Part shown: positions 43,736-51,247 of the stretch, piece after piece
Position numbering within the stretch: position 1 is the stretch's first letter
How the letters are laid out: each line of letters starts with the position of its first letter
Assembly: GCF_002204185.1 (NCBI RefSeq)
Contig: NZ_MXPU01000018.1
Location: 62,001-126,000, forward strand
Source of the DNA: Rhizobium esperanzae
Lineage (GTDB): Bacteria > Pseudomonadota > Alphaproteobacteria > Rhizobiales > Rhizobiaceae
Length of the DNA stretch: 64,000 nt
Reading direction: 5' to 3'
The notes under the pieces: model-generated
Told to the model about the DNA's origin: nothing
Databases searched by the model: none
What the model saw: only the letters and a program-made list of their open reading frames with translations
Made by a program: the position numbers and the translations under genes

Positions 43736-43950
43736 ATGCGCGCCGGCGAGACCGAACTTCAGATGGTCATGCGACACGTTCTAGATGGCGCCGCGTCGCG
43801 CGGCAAACTTTACTTATCAAAAGGCCGGTCGCGCTCCGCCTGCCAACAAGGCAAGCCGAGGAACTCCTCGTCCTGCTGGAAGACATTCAATCCGGGCATA
43901 TATTGCACCTGCAGCGCCTCGGTGGTGCGGTAATGGGACCCCCCGCGAAG
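43736..43950 (+). pseudogene. Frameshifted small helical protein gene between the SRAP genes
   Basis: One frame starts MRAGETELQMVMRHVLDGAA at 43736; after about 43795 the next frame takes over with RVARQTLLIKRP, LPTRQAEELLVLLEDIQS and HILHLQRL. Read together they make one helical product of about 70 residues of a small rhizobial family, so I infer a one-base frameshift near 43790-43800. The second frame runs on to the SRAP start at 43960 without a stop. No function is known. Confidence 0.5.
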
Positions 43951-43959
43951 GGAAGAGCG

Positions 43960-44550
43960 ATGTGCAATGACTATCGCCTGATGGTGGATGTCGCCTCGGT
44001 TGTCGAGGATTTCGCCGACCTCAAGATCAAGATCCGCTTCGGCGAAGGCGCGCCGAACCTCGAAGCGCGCGAGGACATCAAGATTACCGATATCGGCCCG
44101 ATCGTCAGAACGATCGACGGAAGCCGTGACGAGGGAGAGCTCGTGCAGCGGCGCTGGAGCTGGCCGGGACCGAACAAGCGGCCGGTCTATAATTTCCGCT
44201 CGGAAGGACGGGAGTTCACCTCCAATCGGTGCCTGATCATTGCCGATGGCTTTTACGAGTTCACCGATCCGAAGGACCCTAAAAAGAAGCGCAAGGACAA
44301 ATGGCTGTTCACGAAAAAGGACGAGCCGATCTTCTGCATTGCCGGCATCTGGCGCGACACGCCGGACGTCGGTCAGGCCTTCACCATGCTGACGATGGAA
44401 CCGGATCCAGACATCGCGCCCTACCACGATCGGCAGATTGTTATCCTGGAACGCGGCTCCTGGGCCGACTGGCTCGATCCATCGGTTTCTGCGAAGTCGC
44501 TGATCAGGCCGCTTTCCGCGGGCACCCTCGCTGTAGAACAGGTCGGGTAA
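43960..44550 (+). CDS. SRAP (YedK/HMCES) family abasic-site protein
   Basis: A 196-residue SRAP-domain protein opening MCNDYRLM: removal of Met exposes Cys2, the residue that forms the thiazolidine bond with abasic DNA. The rest of the active site is present: Asn in VYNFRSEGREF, Glu in DGFYEFTD, and His in APYHDRQIV. The ATG at 43960 has GAAGGGA upstream; the frame is open further back to 43693, but only because it crosses the small pseudogene. It is transcribed in the same direction as dinB, about 800 bases downstream, and is divergent from the Cys-less paralogue. Confidence 0.92.
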   Translation: MCNDYRLMVDVASVVEDFADLKIKIRFGEGAPNLEAREDIKITDIGPIVRTIDGSRDEGELVQRRWSWPGPNKRPVYNFRSEGREFTSNRCLIIADGFYEFTDPKDPKKKRKDKWLFTKKDEPIFCIAGIWRDTPDVGQAFTMLTMEPDPDIAPYHDRQIVILERGSWADWLDPSVSAKSLIRPLSAGTLAVEQVG

Positions 44551-44780
44551 TCCCGGCGCGGCAGCAATATTGCCTCGCTCCGTCTCGCAGCAAAACGGTT
44601 TGCTTGCCGTTTTCACAACGTCCCCAGAGAGACCAAGTCCTGGCACCATCGATTCGAGTCTCGTCGCACCGGCATCGCGTGAGTAATCTCTTGCGATCAC
44701 TCAACTGAAGGAGTCGACTCTTCAGATCCACTCTGATGCATTGGCAGCATGACCAAGCCACCAGGAAAGAAGACGCAACC

Positions 44781-44811
44781 AAAAAAAGGAGAGCCCCGCG
44801 GAGGGGGGCTC
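44781..44811 (-). terminator. Intrinsic terminator of the Crp/Fnr gene
   Basis: On the minus strand GAGCCCC (44811-44805) and GGGGCTC (44797-44791) form a 7-pair stem with a seven-base loop, followed two bases later by seven T residues (complement of AAAAAAA at 44781-44787). It lies 86 bases downstream of the Crp/Fnr stop and is a textbook Rho-independent terminator. The remaining 44551-44780 shows no gene. Confidence 0.85.
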
Positions 44812-44896
44812 AAGTTGGGGACTTGCGACGAGCCGGGCGGAGGCATCATGAAGAGTTGGCTGCCATTCAAGCTCCGCGCGGCTGACCAAATTACTA

Positions 44897-45658
44897 TTAG
44901 TGCTGCTGATTTGTTCCCGCCTGAAAAGCGTTTTCCGTCGGCACGGTGCGCGCAGCCTCATAGAAGTTGGTCGAGGCGGTCCCGAAGCGGTTGTAGCTCC
45001 CAGCTGCCATGGCGACGAGTTCGCTACGATTACGGATGCTGACTTTGCCGCGCGTCGACCTGATCATGCCTTCGCCTTCAAGAAAGGCCAACGCCGTGGA
45101 AACTCCAGCGCGCCGGACTCCAAGCATCATAGCCACGAACTCGTGCGTCATAAGAAGTTCGTCGCTTCCGGCACGGTCATGGCTCATCAGGATGAGGCGG
45201 GCCAAACGTTGGTTTAAAGAGTAGTGGCCCAAGGCAAGGGCTGTCTCCGCCAATTGCACCATCACCGAGTGAGCGTATCGGAGAAGCCTCTCGCGCAGTG
45301 AAGGGCTACGCTCCGCCGCCTCCCGAATAGCCCATGTAGGAATGCGGATGGCAGAACCGGCTTCTTGAACAAAGCTCCGCCATGACGTTCTGTCGGCCCC
45401 CAGGAGAACAGAGACACCGGTCATGCCTTCCCGGCCCACACTGAAGAGTTCGAGGCTTCGGCCGCCTTGTGTTGTCGTAACCGCGGCGACGATCCCGCGC
45501 TCGATGAAGTGGACATGCTGAATGGGAGCATCAGGCTCAACAAGGATATCTCCGACGTCGAGCTTGACCGGTTGAAGATCGGCCTCCAGCCATCGCAGTT
45601 CGTCTGAGAACGAGTTCAACAATTCATTGCGGAACATCGGCGGGACTTTTTGTAACAT
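44897..45658 (-). CDS. Crp/Fnr family transcriptional regulator
   Basis: A 253-residue regulator with an N-terminal cyclic-nucleotide-binding-like domain (VKLDVGDILVEPDAPIQHVHF, FSVGREGMTGVSVLLGAD) and a C-terminal Crp helix-turn-helix (LLMTHEFVAMMLGVRRAGVST). It lacks an Fnr-type Cys cluster at the N-terminus, so oxygen sensing by iron-sulphur is unlikely. I start at ATG 45658 with GGAGAGG before it; the frame is open to 45781 but adds unconserved residues. A strong terminator lies downstream. The small gene at 45782-45982 precedes it on the same strand. Confidence 0.88.
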   Translation of the reverse strand: MLQKVPPMFRNELLNSFSDELRWLEADLQPVKLDVGDILVEPDAPIQHVHFIERGIVAAVTTTQGGRSLELFSVGREGMTGVSVLLGADRTSWRSFVQEAGSAIRIPTWAIREAAERSPSLRERLLRYAHSVMVQLAETALALGHYSLNQRLARLILMSHDRAGSDELLMTHEFVAMMLGVRRAGVSTALAFLEGEGMIRSTRGKVSIRNRSELVAMAAGSYNRFGTASTNFYEAARTVPTENAFQAGTNQQH

Positions 45659-45781
45659 CGAGCCTCTCCGTTGCGACGGGATACAAGCTCTCATAATACC
45701 AAGCGATGGATCTTCATTCCCATTAACTAATTTAAGCGTGGAACCGTCCAAACACAACGGGCTATAAGACGCGAGGGTCAA

Positions 45782-45982
45782 TCAGATCAGGAGCCGAACT
45801 AAAGAATCCTCGTCTTTCACTCCATGCTGGAACGACTGGATTACTCGCATTGCCAGTTCTTCCCGATCGGCCGTGGTCACGATCTGCCGCGCCGAGCTGA
45901 CGTGGTCAAAGACCCTTTGGCAAAGGGCAACCTCGTCATCGTTCAGCACGCTTTGAGTTTGGAATACAGTAGACAGGATCAT
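45782..45982 (-). CDS. Small hypothetical protein upstream of the Crp/Fnr gene
   Basis: A 66-residue product (MILSTVFQTQSVLNDDEVAL onward) with an amphipathic helical body ending DEDSLVRLLI. GGGAG ten bases before the ATG at 45982 supports it; a GTG at 46033 is also open. Small helical proteins of this pattern (a segment like DEVALCQRVFD, then an AMRVIQSFQHG helix) are frequent in Rhizobium genomes, without known function. It lies 123 bases before the Crp/Fnr start on the same strand and could share its transcript. Confidence 0.65.
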   Translation of the reverse strand: MILSTVFQTQSVLNDDEVALCQRVFDHVSSARQIVTTADREELAMRVIQSFQHGVKDEDSLVRLLI

Positions 45983-46255
45983 AACGCCGTCGCTCCCGAT
46001 GATAACCGCAGGGCGCGAGCGCGATGCTAACACGACAGGATATCACGACTTGTGTTTGGCCTACACAAAAGGCGTCGGGCCGCGCGGAGCGTCGCTTTGG
46101 GAGCAGACCGGGAAACTTACCTCCGCACGACCCAACATCCAGGGTCGATGAATCACTAGGAGGAAGCCTTTGCGAACAAAAAGATAATTGCTTTCTCCCG
46201 CGATCCAGTGAGCTAACCTGATTGTCAGTTTATGGTTCCCGTACGATGCCGGACG

Positions 46256-46276
46256 AAAAAACCCCGCACCGGCGGG
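46256..46276 (-). terminator. Intrinsic-terminator-like hairpin in a gene-free region
   Basis: On the minus strand CCCGC (46276-46272) and GCGGG (46267-46263) form a hairpin with a CGGT loop, then GTTTTTT follows. On the plus strand AACCCC (46260-46265) and GGGGTT (46287-46292) can pair, followed by ATTTT, so it may work both ways. No gene on either side explains it; a short untranslated RNA is possible. Confidence 0.55.
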
Positions 46277-46950
46277 CTTAGGGTGAGGGGGTTATTTTGT
46301 AAGCATTGCGCACCGAGGCGCTCACAACTATTTTGCGCGATGTTCTATTATGGAGCAATAAGTAGTACTGCACTCATTTCGAGTTATGTTTCCAGATGTA
46401 AAGTAACGTGTTGTGCGTTTCCGTACAATAGGAGAAGTCAACTAGAAACCGAAATAACTGCCCCTATGATATTAGTGCCGCCCGGCGATTATTTGCTAAC
46501 CCCAGCATGTGTCTCCTGTTTGTCGGGCGGCCATCCGGCTTTTCATCAGTCACACCAATTATTGCGCCGCGTAGGGTTCAAGCTGGGAGCAAAGCCCTAG
46601 CGCCGCTCGGCAAAGCAGGATCTGGAAATCGCCGCGGGAGAGTCCGTAATCAGATCAGCGGATGTTCGCGCGGAGTGGAGGCGCTTTTTCACGAGATGCT
46701 TGAGGCCTCGGCAAGAGCTAGACCGTTGCGCCACACTGCCGTTACTTTAAGCCGTGCCGTCCACGTCTCCGTCTTCTCGAGAACATGGACCGACAGATAG
46801 GTATTCTGCTCCATCCATTCCCGAAGGACATATCTGATCGCATCTTCGCGGTCAGCACCAGCTCGCTGCACAAATTTCGGATTCCCTCTTCCATCTCCTC
46901 ATCGAGGTGATCGAGCCGACGTTCCGCACTAGAAGGGCGGCGCGGCGGTC
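46277..46950. other. AT-richer gene-free stretch
   Basis: About 670 bases with no supported gene. The first 200 are clearly lower in GC than the window (for example TCTATTATGGAGCAATAAG around 46344-46362), while the rest returns to normal. Short frames such as 46232-46600 on the plus strand and 46689-46871 on the minus strand have no recognisable domain. It looks like promoter or horizontally acquired DNA next to the RND pump relic. Confidence 0.4.
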
Positions 46951-46953
46951 TAG

Positions 46954-47163
46954 TTCCAGGTGGGATTACTCACAACGATCGGCCTTGCTGCAAAGAACGC
47001 GATTTTGATCATTGACTTTGCGCAGCAGCAGACGGGCAAGAGGCTGCTGGAAGCGACGGTGGAAACCTCGCAGCGACGTCTGCGACCTATCCTGCTGACC
47101 TCTTCGCCTTTATACTCGGCGTACTGCCGCTCGCGATCGCTACCGGCGCAGGTTCGGCCGTAG
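46954..47163 (+). pseudogene. RND efflux pump (AcrB/HAE1) fragment, frameshifted
   Basis: The frame reads FQVGLLTTIGLAAKNAIL, then LLEATVETSQRRLRPILLTS, the conserved segment of AcrB-type drug pumps before transmembrane helix 11. After LLTS near 47104 the next frame continues FAFILGVLPLAIATGAGSAV, as in intact pumps, so one base has been lost. Nothing before 46954 or after about 47163 matches. Only about 70 of the 1,040 residues remain, so this is a relic. Confidence 0.8.
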
Positions 47164-47316
47164 ACTCCACACTACGAAATGCTTTTTTATCGCTGGTCGC
47201 TCTTACTAAGAACCCTTTCCACCCCGGGCTGAAAACCGACGCCTGCTAGCAGCGCCAATATTGCGGCGAATATTCTGGTTTTTCGCGCGTGCCCGCTACC
47301 AGGCTGGCATTTTGGC

Positions 47317-48269
47317 TTAACGGCTGAATGCATTTGTTTCGGTCAAGTCCTCAGAGAGCGCCCATAGACGAGCCGCCTCGTCCGGATCGACAGCATAAGC
47401 GCGCACGCTGGTTTCCGCGCCATCGTCGGAGAGGACGGCGACGTCACAGTCTGCGCAATAGAGGCCCCCAAGTCCTTCAAGTTGCGGCGACGTGGCTGCC
47501 CAGACCTGCGTTGCGGCTCCCTGTTCCGGCGTCTTGAAGGTGTGGTCAGCGAGATTGCCATCGGCGTCGATCCAGCCTGCGGCGATCATGTCTCGCTTCT
47601 CCAGATGGCGCTGCAACGGCGTCAGAATCTTGCCGGGGTGCAAAGAAAAGGCGCGGACTCCTGCGTCCTTGCCAAACCGATCAAGCTGAAACGCAAAGAG
47701 CGCGTTAGCCGTCTTTGCTTGGCCATAGGCCTGCCAGCGGTCGTAACCATTGAGAAACTGGATGTCGTCCCATCGATAGGAGTAATGCCATGAGCGGCCG
47801 ACGAGACTGCGACTACGCGCGCTCCAATCGCGATTGCAGGCCACAGGCGGTTGACGAGCGCGAAATGACCGACATGGTTCGTGGCAAATTGCGACTCCCA
47901 ACCCGGTCCCACCCGCGTTTCCGGGCAGGCCATGACGCCGGCATTGTTTATAATGATATTGGCTTTCCGGCCCGATGCAAGGAAGCGCTCGGCAAATTGC
48001 CTGACACTTTCGAGGTCGGAAAGGTCGAGCCTGTCGACCTCGGCGTTATCAATACCCGAAAGCGCCTTGGCGGCCGTCTCGGGCTGTCGGGAGCCGATCA
48101 GGACATAGGCACCTGCCCTCGACAGCGCCTTTGTCGTTTCTAGCCCGAGACCGGAATGTCCGCCCGTGATGATTGCCAGTTTGCCCGTCAAATCAATGCC
48201 TGAAAGTACGTCATCGGCTGTCGAGCGAGCGTTGAAGCCGGACCCGATCAGGTGTTGCGCATTTTCCAT
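47317..48269 (-). pseudogene. Short-chain dehydrogenase, frameshifted
   Basis: The N-terminal frame (48269 to about 47795) gives an SDR with cofactor loop TGGHSGLG, NNAGVM and the Ser strand VVAVSSAAH. Then the frame changes, and a second frame (to 47317) continues YRWDDIQFLNGYDRWQAYGQ, with the catalytic Tyr in the AYGQAKTAN block and LHPGKILTPLQRH. Joined they give one protein of about 317 residues, the size of retinol-dehydrogenase-like bacterial SDRs. A shift of one base near 47785-47795 splits it between the catalytic Ser and Tyr, so neither part can work. It is divergent from an intact AraC regulator. Confidence 0.85.
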
Positions 48270-48367
48270 CGAATTCTCCTTTGTGGCGCGACGGTAGAGT
48301 ATGCGGTAGCGTGCCTACGATCTATGCGTTAGAATCCGCGATAATTTCGCAATCGTCCGGATTTTAC

Positions 48368-49303
48368 ATGTCTTCCTTTTCCACGGATCCGCTCTCCGAC
48401 GTGCTGGCGTTGCTTAAACCGCGCAGCTATGTTTCGGTGGGGCTTGATGCCGGGCTTGACTGGGCAATTGATTTCCCCCCGCCGGAAGGCATCAAGTTCA
48501 ACGCCGTTCTGTCGGGCACGTGCTGGCTGGAACTAAACGGTGCCGAGCCAATCCTGCTCGAGAAAGGTGATTGCTTCCTGCTGACGCAGGGCCGGCCGTT
48601 CCGCATGATGAGCGATCGCAGCCTGCCGACGATCCCGGCGAACGACATTTATGCGCACGCGAAAGATGGCGTTGCCATCTGCAACGGCGGAGGCGAGTTC
48701 TTCCTCGTCGGCAGCCGCTTCGCTTTTTCCGGAGCTGGTTCGGATCTGCTCGTCAGCATATTGCCGCCCGTCGTCCATATCCGCGAAAAATCGGATCAGG
48801 CTTCGATCCTGCGTTTTGCCATTGACCAAATGGCGCGCGAGCTGCGCGAACAGCATCCGGGAGGCTTTCTGATGGCCGAGCATCTGGCGCATATCATGCT
48901 GATGCAGATCCTGCGGCTCTATCTCACAGCTCCAAATACGCAAGCCACCGGCTGGCTTTTTGCGCTCGCCGACCGGCAGATCGGTAAAGCGATCGTCGCC
49001 ATGCATGCCGAGCCGGCGCGGCGCTGGACGCTGCAACAGCTTGCTGGCATCACCGGCATGTCACGCTCCTCCTTCGCCGAGCGCTTCAAGAAAAAGGTCG
49101 GAGCAGCTCCGATGGATTACCTGACGCGGTGGCGCATGATGCTGGCCTGTGATCGGCTCGCGAATGAATCCGGGCCGATCAGCACGATCGCGCTTTCGCT
49201 TGGCTACGAGTCGGAAGCCGCCTTCAGCACCGCCTTCAGGCGCGTAATGGCGCGTTCGCCACGGCAGTATGCCCGGGTGCAGCACAGTCGGCGAAATAGA
49301 TAA
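48368..49303 (+). CDS. AraC family transcriptional regulator with N-terminal cupin domain
   Basis: A 311-residue regulator. The N-terminal half is an AraC-associated cupin domain (DPLSDVLALL, then LLEKGDCFLLTQGRPF); the C-terminal 100 residues hold the two HTH units (LAGITGMSRSSFAERFKKKV and IALSLGYESEAAFSTAFRR). I chose ATG 48368 (MSSFSTDPLSD), where homology to the regulator at 4232-5149 begins; the frame is open to 48281. It is divergent from the SDR pseudogene at 47317-48269, so its regulatory target appears to be lost while the regulator is intact. Confidence 0.88.
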   Translation: MSSFSTDPLSDVLALLKPRSYVSVGLDAGLDWAIDFPPPEGIKFNAVLSGTCWLELNGAEPILLEKGDCFLLTQGRPFRMMSDRSLPTIPANDIYAHAKDGVAICNGGGEFFLVGSRFAFSGAGSDLLVSILPPVVHIREKSDQASILRFAIDQMARELREQHPGGFLMAEHLAHIMLMQILRLYLTAPNTQATGWLFALADRQIGKAIVAMHAEPARRWTLQQLAGITGMSRSSFAERFKKKVGAAPMDYLTRWRMMLACDRLANESGPISTIALSLGYESEAAFSTAFRRVMARSPRQYARVQHSRRNR

Positions 49304-49530
49304 CATTTCCCGCAGGGTTGAGGCGGGAATGCGCTATGACGACGTGAAGCGGTAGCATCTGTGATTGCGAAGCCCGCCGTCACGCGCAAGCAACCCGCCG
49401 CGATGCAAATCGCCTGTGGTGCGATAAAGAGGCTGCAACGCGATTGATGCCCGCGTCGATCTGTAACGCTGTTCCCTTGAACCAGTTCGAACCACCGACC
49501 CTTGATTCTGAGCATCGAGAGCAAGCTCGT
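49304..49530. other. Gene-free stretch after the AraC gene
   Basis: Nothing coding is supported. A short motif GGTTCGAAC on the minus strand near 49485-49493 recalls a tRNA T-loop, but the flanking bases do not form the stems of a tRNA. Confidence 0.35.
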
Positions 49531-49814
49531 TGGCAAAGTGTCTTGCCATTCCTGCGCGCCATGGAGCCCGCGAAGAATACGAACCGTTGTTTCGGTAATT
49601 GCATATGCCGCGACATATGGCGTCCCGTTAATCACGAGTTCGCGGGTGCCTGCAAATCTTCCGAGACGACCGCTCGCGGGAAAATCTACAACCGACGGAC
49701 GGCAGCAACGATCCGTTCGTCGACCAGAATGGCGGCTGACCTGATTTTTGCTTCAATGTGTGTGAAGATGATGTCGCGATCGATAGCGCGAAGGAAAGAC
49801 GAGGGAAGCTTCAG
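49531..49814 (-). pseudogene. ParE/RelE-type toxin, frameshifted
   Basis: One frame contains AIDRDIIFTHIEAK and AAILVDERIVAAVRRL and stops at TAG near 49686. The next frame continues VDFPASGRLGRF, GTRELVINGTPYVAAYAI, then TTVRILRGLHGAQEW near 49540. Together they form a RelE/ParE-family toxin (mRNA interferase or gyrase inhibitor) of about 95 residues, with one base missing near 49690. No stop follows the usual HGAQEW end. No antitoxin gene of a known family is seen upstream. Confidence 0.75.
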
Positions 49815-49970
49815 GAGACGGCCGGCCGCGTCTACGATGTGAGGGAAGTCCATTAGATCCCGGGCAAGTGTTCGAGAACGTACCAAGCGTTTCGACATGT
49901 CTTAATTAATATCATTCTAATTTAGCAAATACATAAATCATCCACTTGGCAGCAGGAGGACTGATTAAGC

Positions 49971-50150
49971 ATGCAGCGCATTAAATCTCTGGAGAACGTC
50001 GAAACAAAACCGGTGTGGTCGGTAAAGGATTTCGCCAAGCGCCACCATCTCGCTGACATCGAGAAAGCCCGCCTGCTGCAGCTATTCGGCCCCTTTGCTA
50101 CAGCATCCGAACTCCTTTATAACGCTCAGCGAAAGCCTCGGTGGCGTTAG
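49971..50150 (+). CDS. Small hypothetical protein, 59 residues
   Basis: A short gene opening MQRIKSLENVETKPVWSVKD and ending FATASELLYNAQRKPRWR. GGAGGA lies 11 bases before the ATG. The pattern of helix, then a (L/F)GxFATASELL motif and a basic end, is that of small conserved proteins seen repeatedly in Rhizobium genomes. Function unknown. It stands between two toxin relics and may be a free-standing stress or regulatory peptide. Confidence 0.65.
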   Translation: MQRIKSLENVETKPVWSVKDFAKRHHLADIEKARLLQLFGPFATASELLYNAQRKPRWR

Positions 50151-50449
50151 TGCTACGCCCGGCTCATCGCTGGCCGAGCGTCCGTCGCAGTCAGTTCGTG
50201 CGCACGGAAAAGTGTGGGCTGCCAACCCGCTTCAGCTTTTCAGGATTCGAACTGCAAGAAACTTCCCTCAAGCTTCAGGGCAAACTTCGCCAACTTCATG
50301 TCTTGTTGGACGGTGTCGTTGGCTGCTCGAGGAAGACGACGTCCAGCTTTAACTGCATGCCTCCTATGGAGTCGTAAGCCTCTTCGAGATAGGCTAGATC
50401 TTTGATCCCGGGCTTTGATGGCGCATCCTTGTCTTCACAAAGGATGCAT
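50151..50449. other. Gene-free stretch
   Basis: No frame here has a recognisable domain or credible ribosome site. The only notable point is that it joins the small gene at 49971-50150 to a toxin relic. I see no regulatory site. Confidence 0.4.
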
Positions 50450-50590
50450 TCTGGACCAGGTTCTTCGCGGGAGAGCCACGACGACATAAGGCAGTCCGTT
50501 GAGCGATACAATATCTTCACGAGTGCCTGAGGACGCTTTTATCTCCGCGCAGCTTTCGGCGCCATTTCCAATGTGAAACACGCATGATTT
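50450..50590 (-). pseudogene. RelE/ParE-like toxin remnant
   Basis: On the minus strand one frame reads HIGNGAESCAEIKASSGTRE, then DIVSLNGLPYVVVALP, which resembles the middle and end of ParE-type toxins (IGNGAE, then (T)RE, then LPYVV). It has no start codon and ends without the usual C-terminus. I regard it as a second, more decayed toxin relic, distinct from the one at 49531-49814. Confidence 0.4.
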
Positions 50591-50733
50591 CCGCGGTTCG
50601 CGTCAGCGAGCGCGCAGTGCTCAGGCGCTGGGTCCCCGCGGCAGACACCCATACCATATTTCTGAAGTGAACATAGGCGATTGCCGGGGTTCTAAGACCT
50701 GGCCCAAGACCTGCCCTCCGTACTCTGTCGACT

Positions 50734-50937
50734 TCAATGAAGGGTAATCGCTCGCTTCGGCACAGCGACCTCATCCGCAACGAGGTCATCGAGCGCGACG
50801 GCCACCTCGTCGAGAGACCAGCCGACACTGAGAGCATGATCAATCATCAGGTGAAATTCACTTTCGAGATACTCCTTGCAGTCGTGAAGACGATCGGACG
50901 AGACAACAATTTGGCGCGAATTTACAATTCTTGGCAT
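50734..50937 (-). CDS. Small hypothetical protein with EcfG-type promoter
   Basis: A 67-residue product (MPRIVNSRQIVVSSDRLHDC onward) with a helical end IDHALSVGWSLDEVAVALDD. This resembles small stress-associated rhizobial proteins carrying a C-x(n)-GWS/E-EVA helix. The ATG at 50937 has AGGGCAAGG upstream, and a GGAAC-N16-CGTT promoter lies 25 bases further upstream. Function unknown; general-stress induction is inferred from the promoter. Confidence 0.65.
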   Translation of the reverse strand: MPRIVNSRQIVVSSDRLHDCKEYLESEFHLMIDHALSVGWSLDEVAVALDDLVADEVAVPKRAITLH

Positions 50938-50961
50938 GACCTTGCCCTCTTCTTCCCAGAT

Positions 50962-50986
50962 AACGGGCATTACACGCCATTGTTCC
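50962..50986 (-). promoter_or_regulatory. EcfG/RpoE2-type promoter (GGAAC-N16-CGTT)
   Basis: On the minus strand GGAAC (50986-50982), 16 bases, CGTT (50965-50962) matches the general-stress sigma factor consensus of alpha-proteobacteria. The -10 end is 25 bases before the start codon of the 67-residue gene, a good distance. Confidence 0.65.
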
Positions 50987-51247
50987 TACAATGATCTAGA
51001 TGTAATCGAACTTTGAAAGCGTTGCGCCGTTATCCGGTGATGAAGTCCACAATGTCCCGTGACGAAACTTTGGAAGCATTGAGGCCACACAGTAACGACG
51101 GTGACGTCTTCACGCCGCAAAATCGAATTGTTCTGTCAGTCTCTTCAAAGCTTGCCGCCCGCTCGGTTTCAACTTGCCCGTTTGGCGTTTCGGCCGGCGG
51201 GTGTGTTTCCTGCCAACGGTTCGTTGCTATTTTGAGGAGATTTACCG

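Noticed and set aside
46215..46239. Near-match to an EcfG promoter (GGAAC-N16-GGTT, minus strand)
   Set aside because: The -10 deviates from CGTT and it lies 230 bases from the nearest minus-strand gene (45982), so I do not annotate it.
46689..46871. 60-codon minus-strand frame with a GTG start
   Set aside because: No recognisable family, no convincing ribosome site, and short enough to be chance in this composition.
49481..49503. tRNA-like T-loop GGTTCGAAC on the minus strand
   Set aside because: The surrounding bases do not form acceptor, D or anticodon stems, so it is neither a tRNA nor a convincing attachment site.
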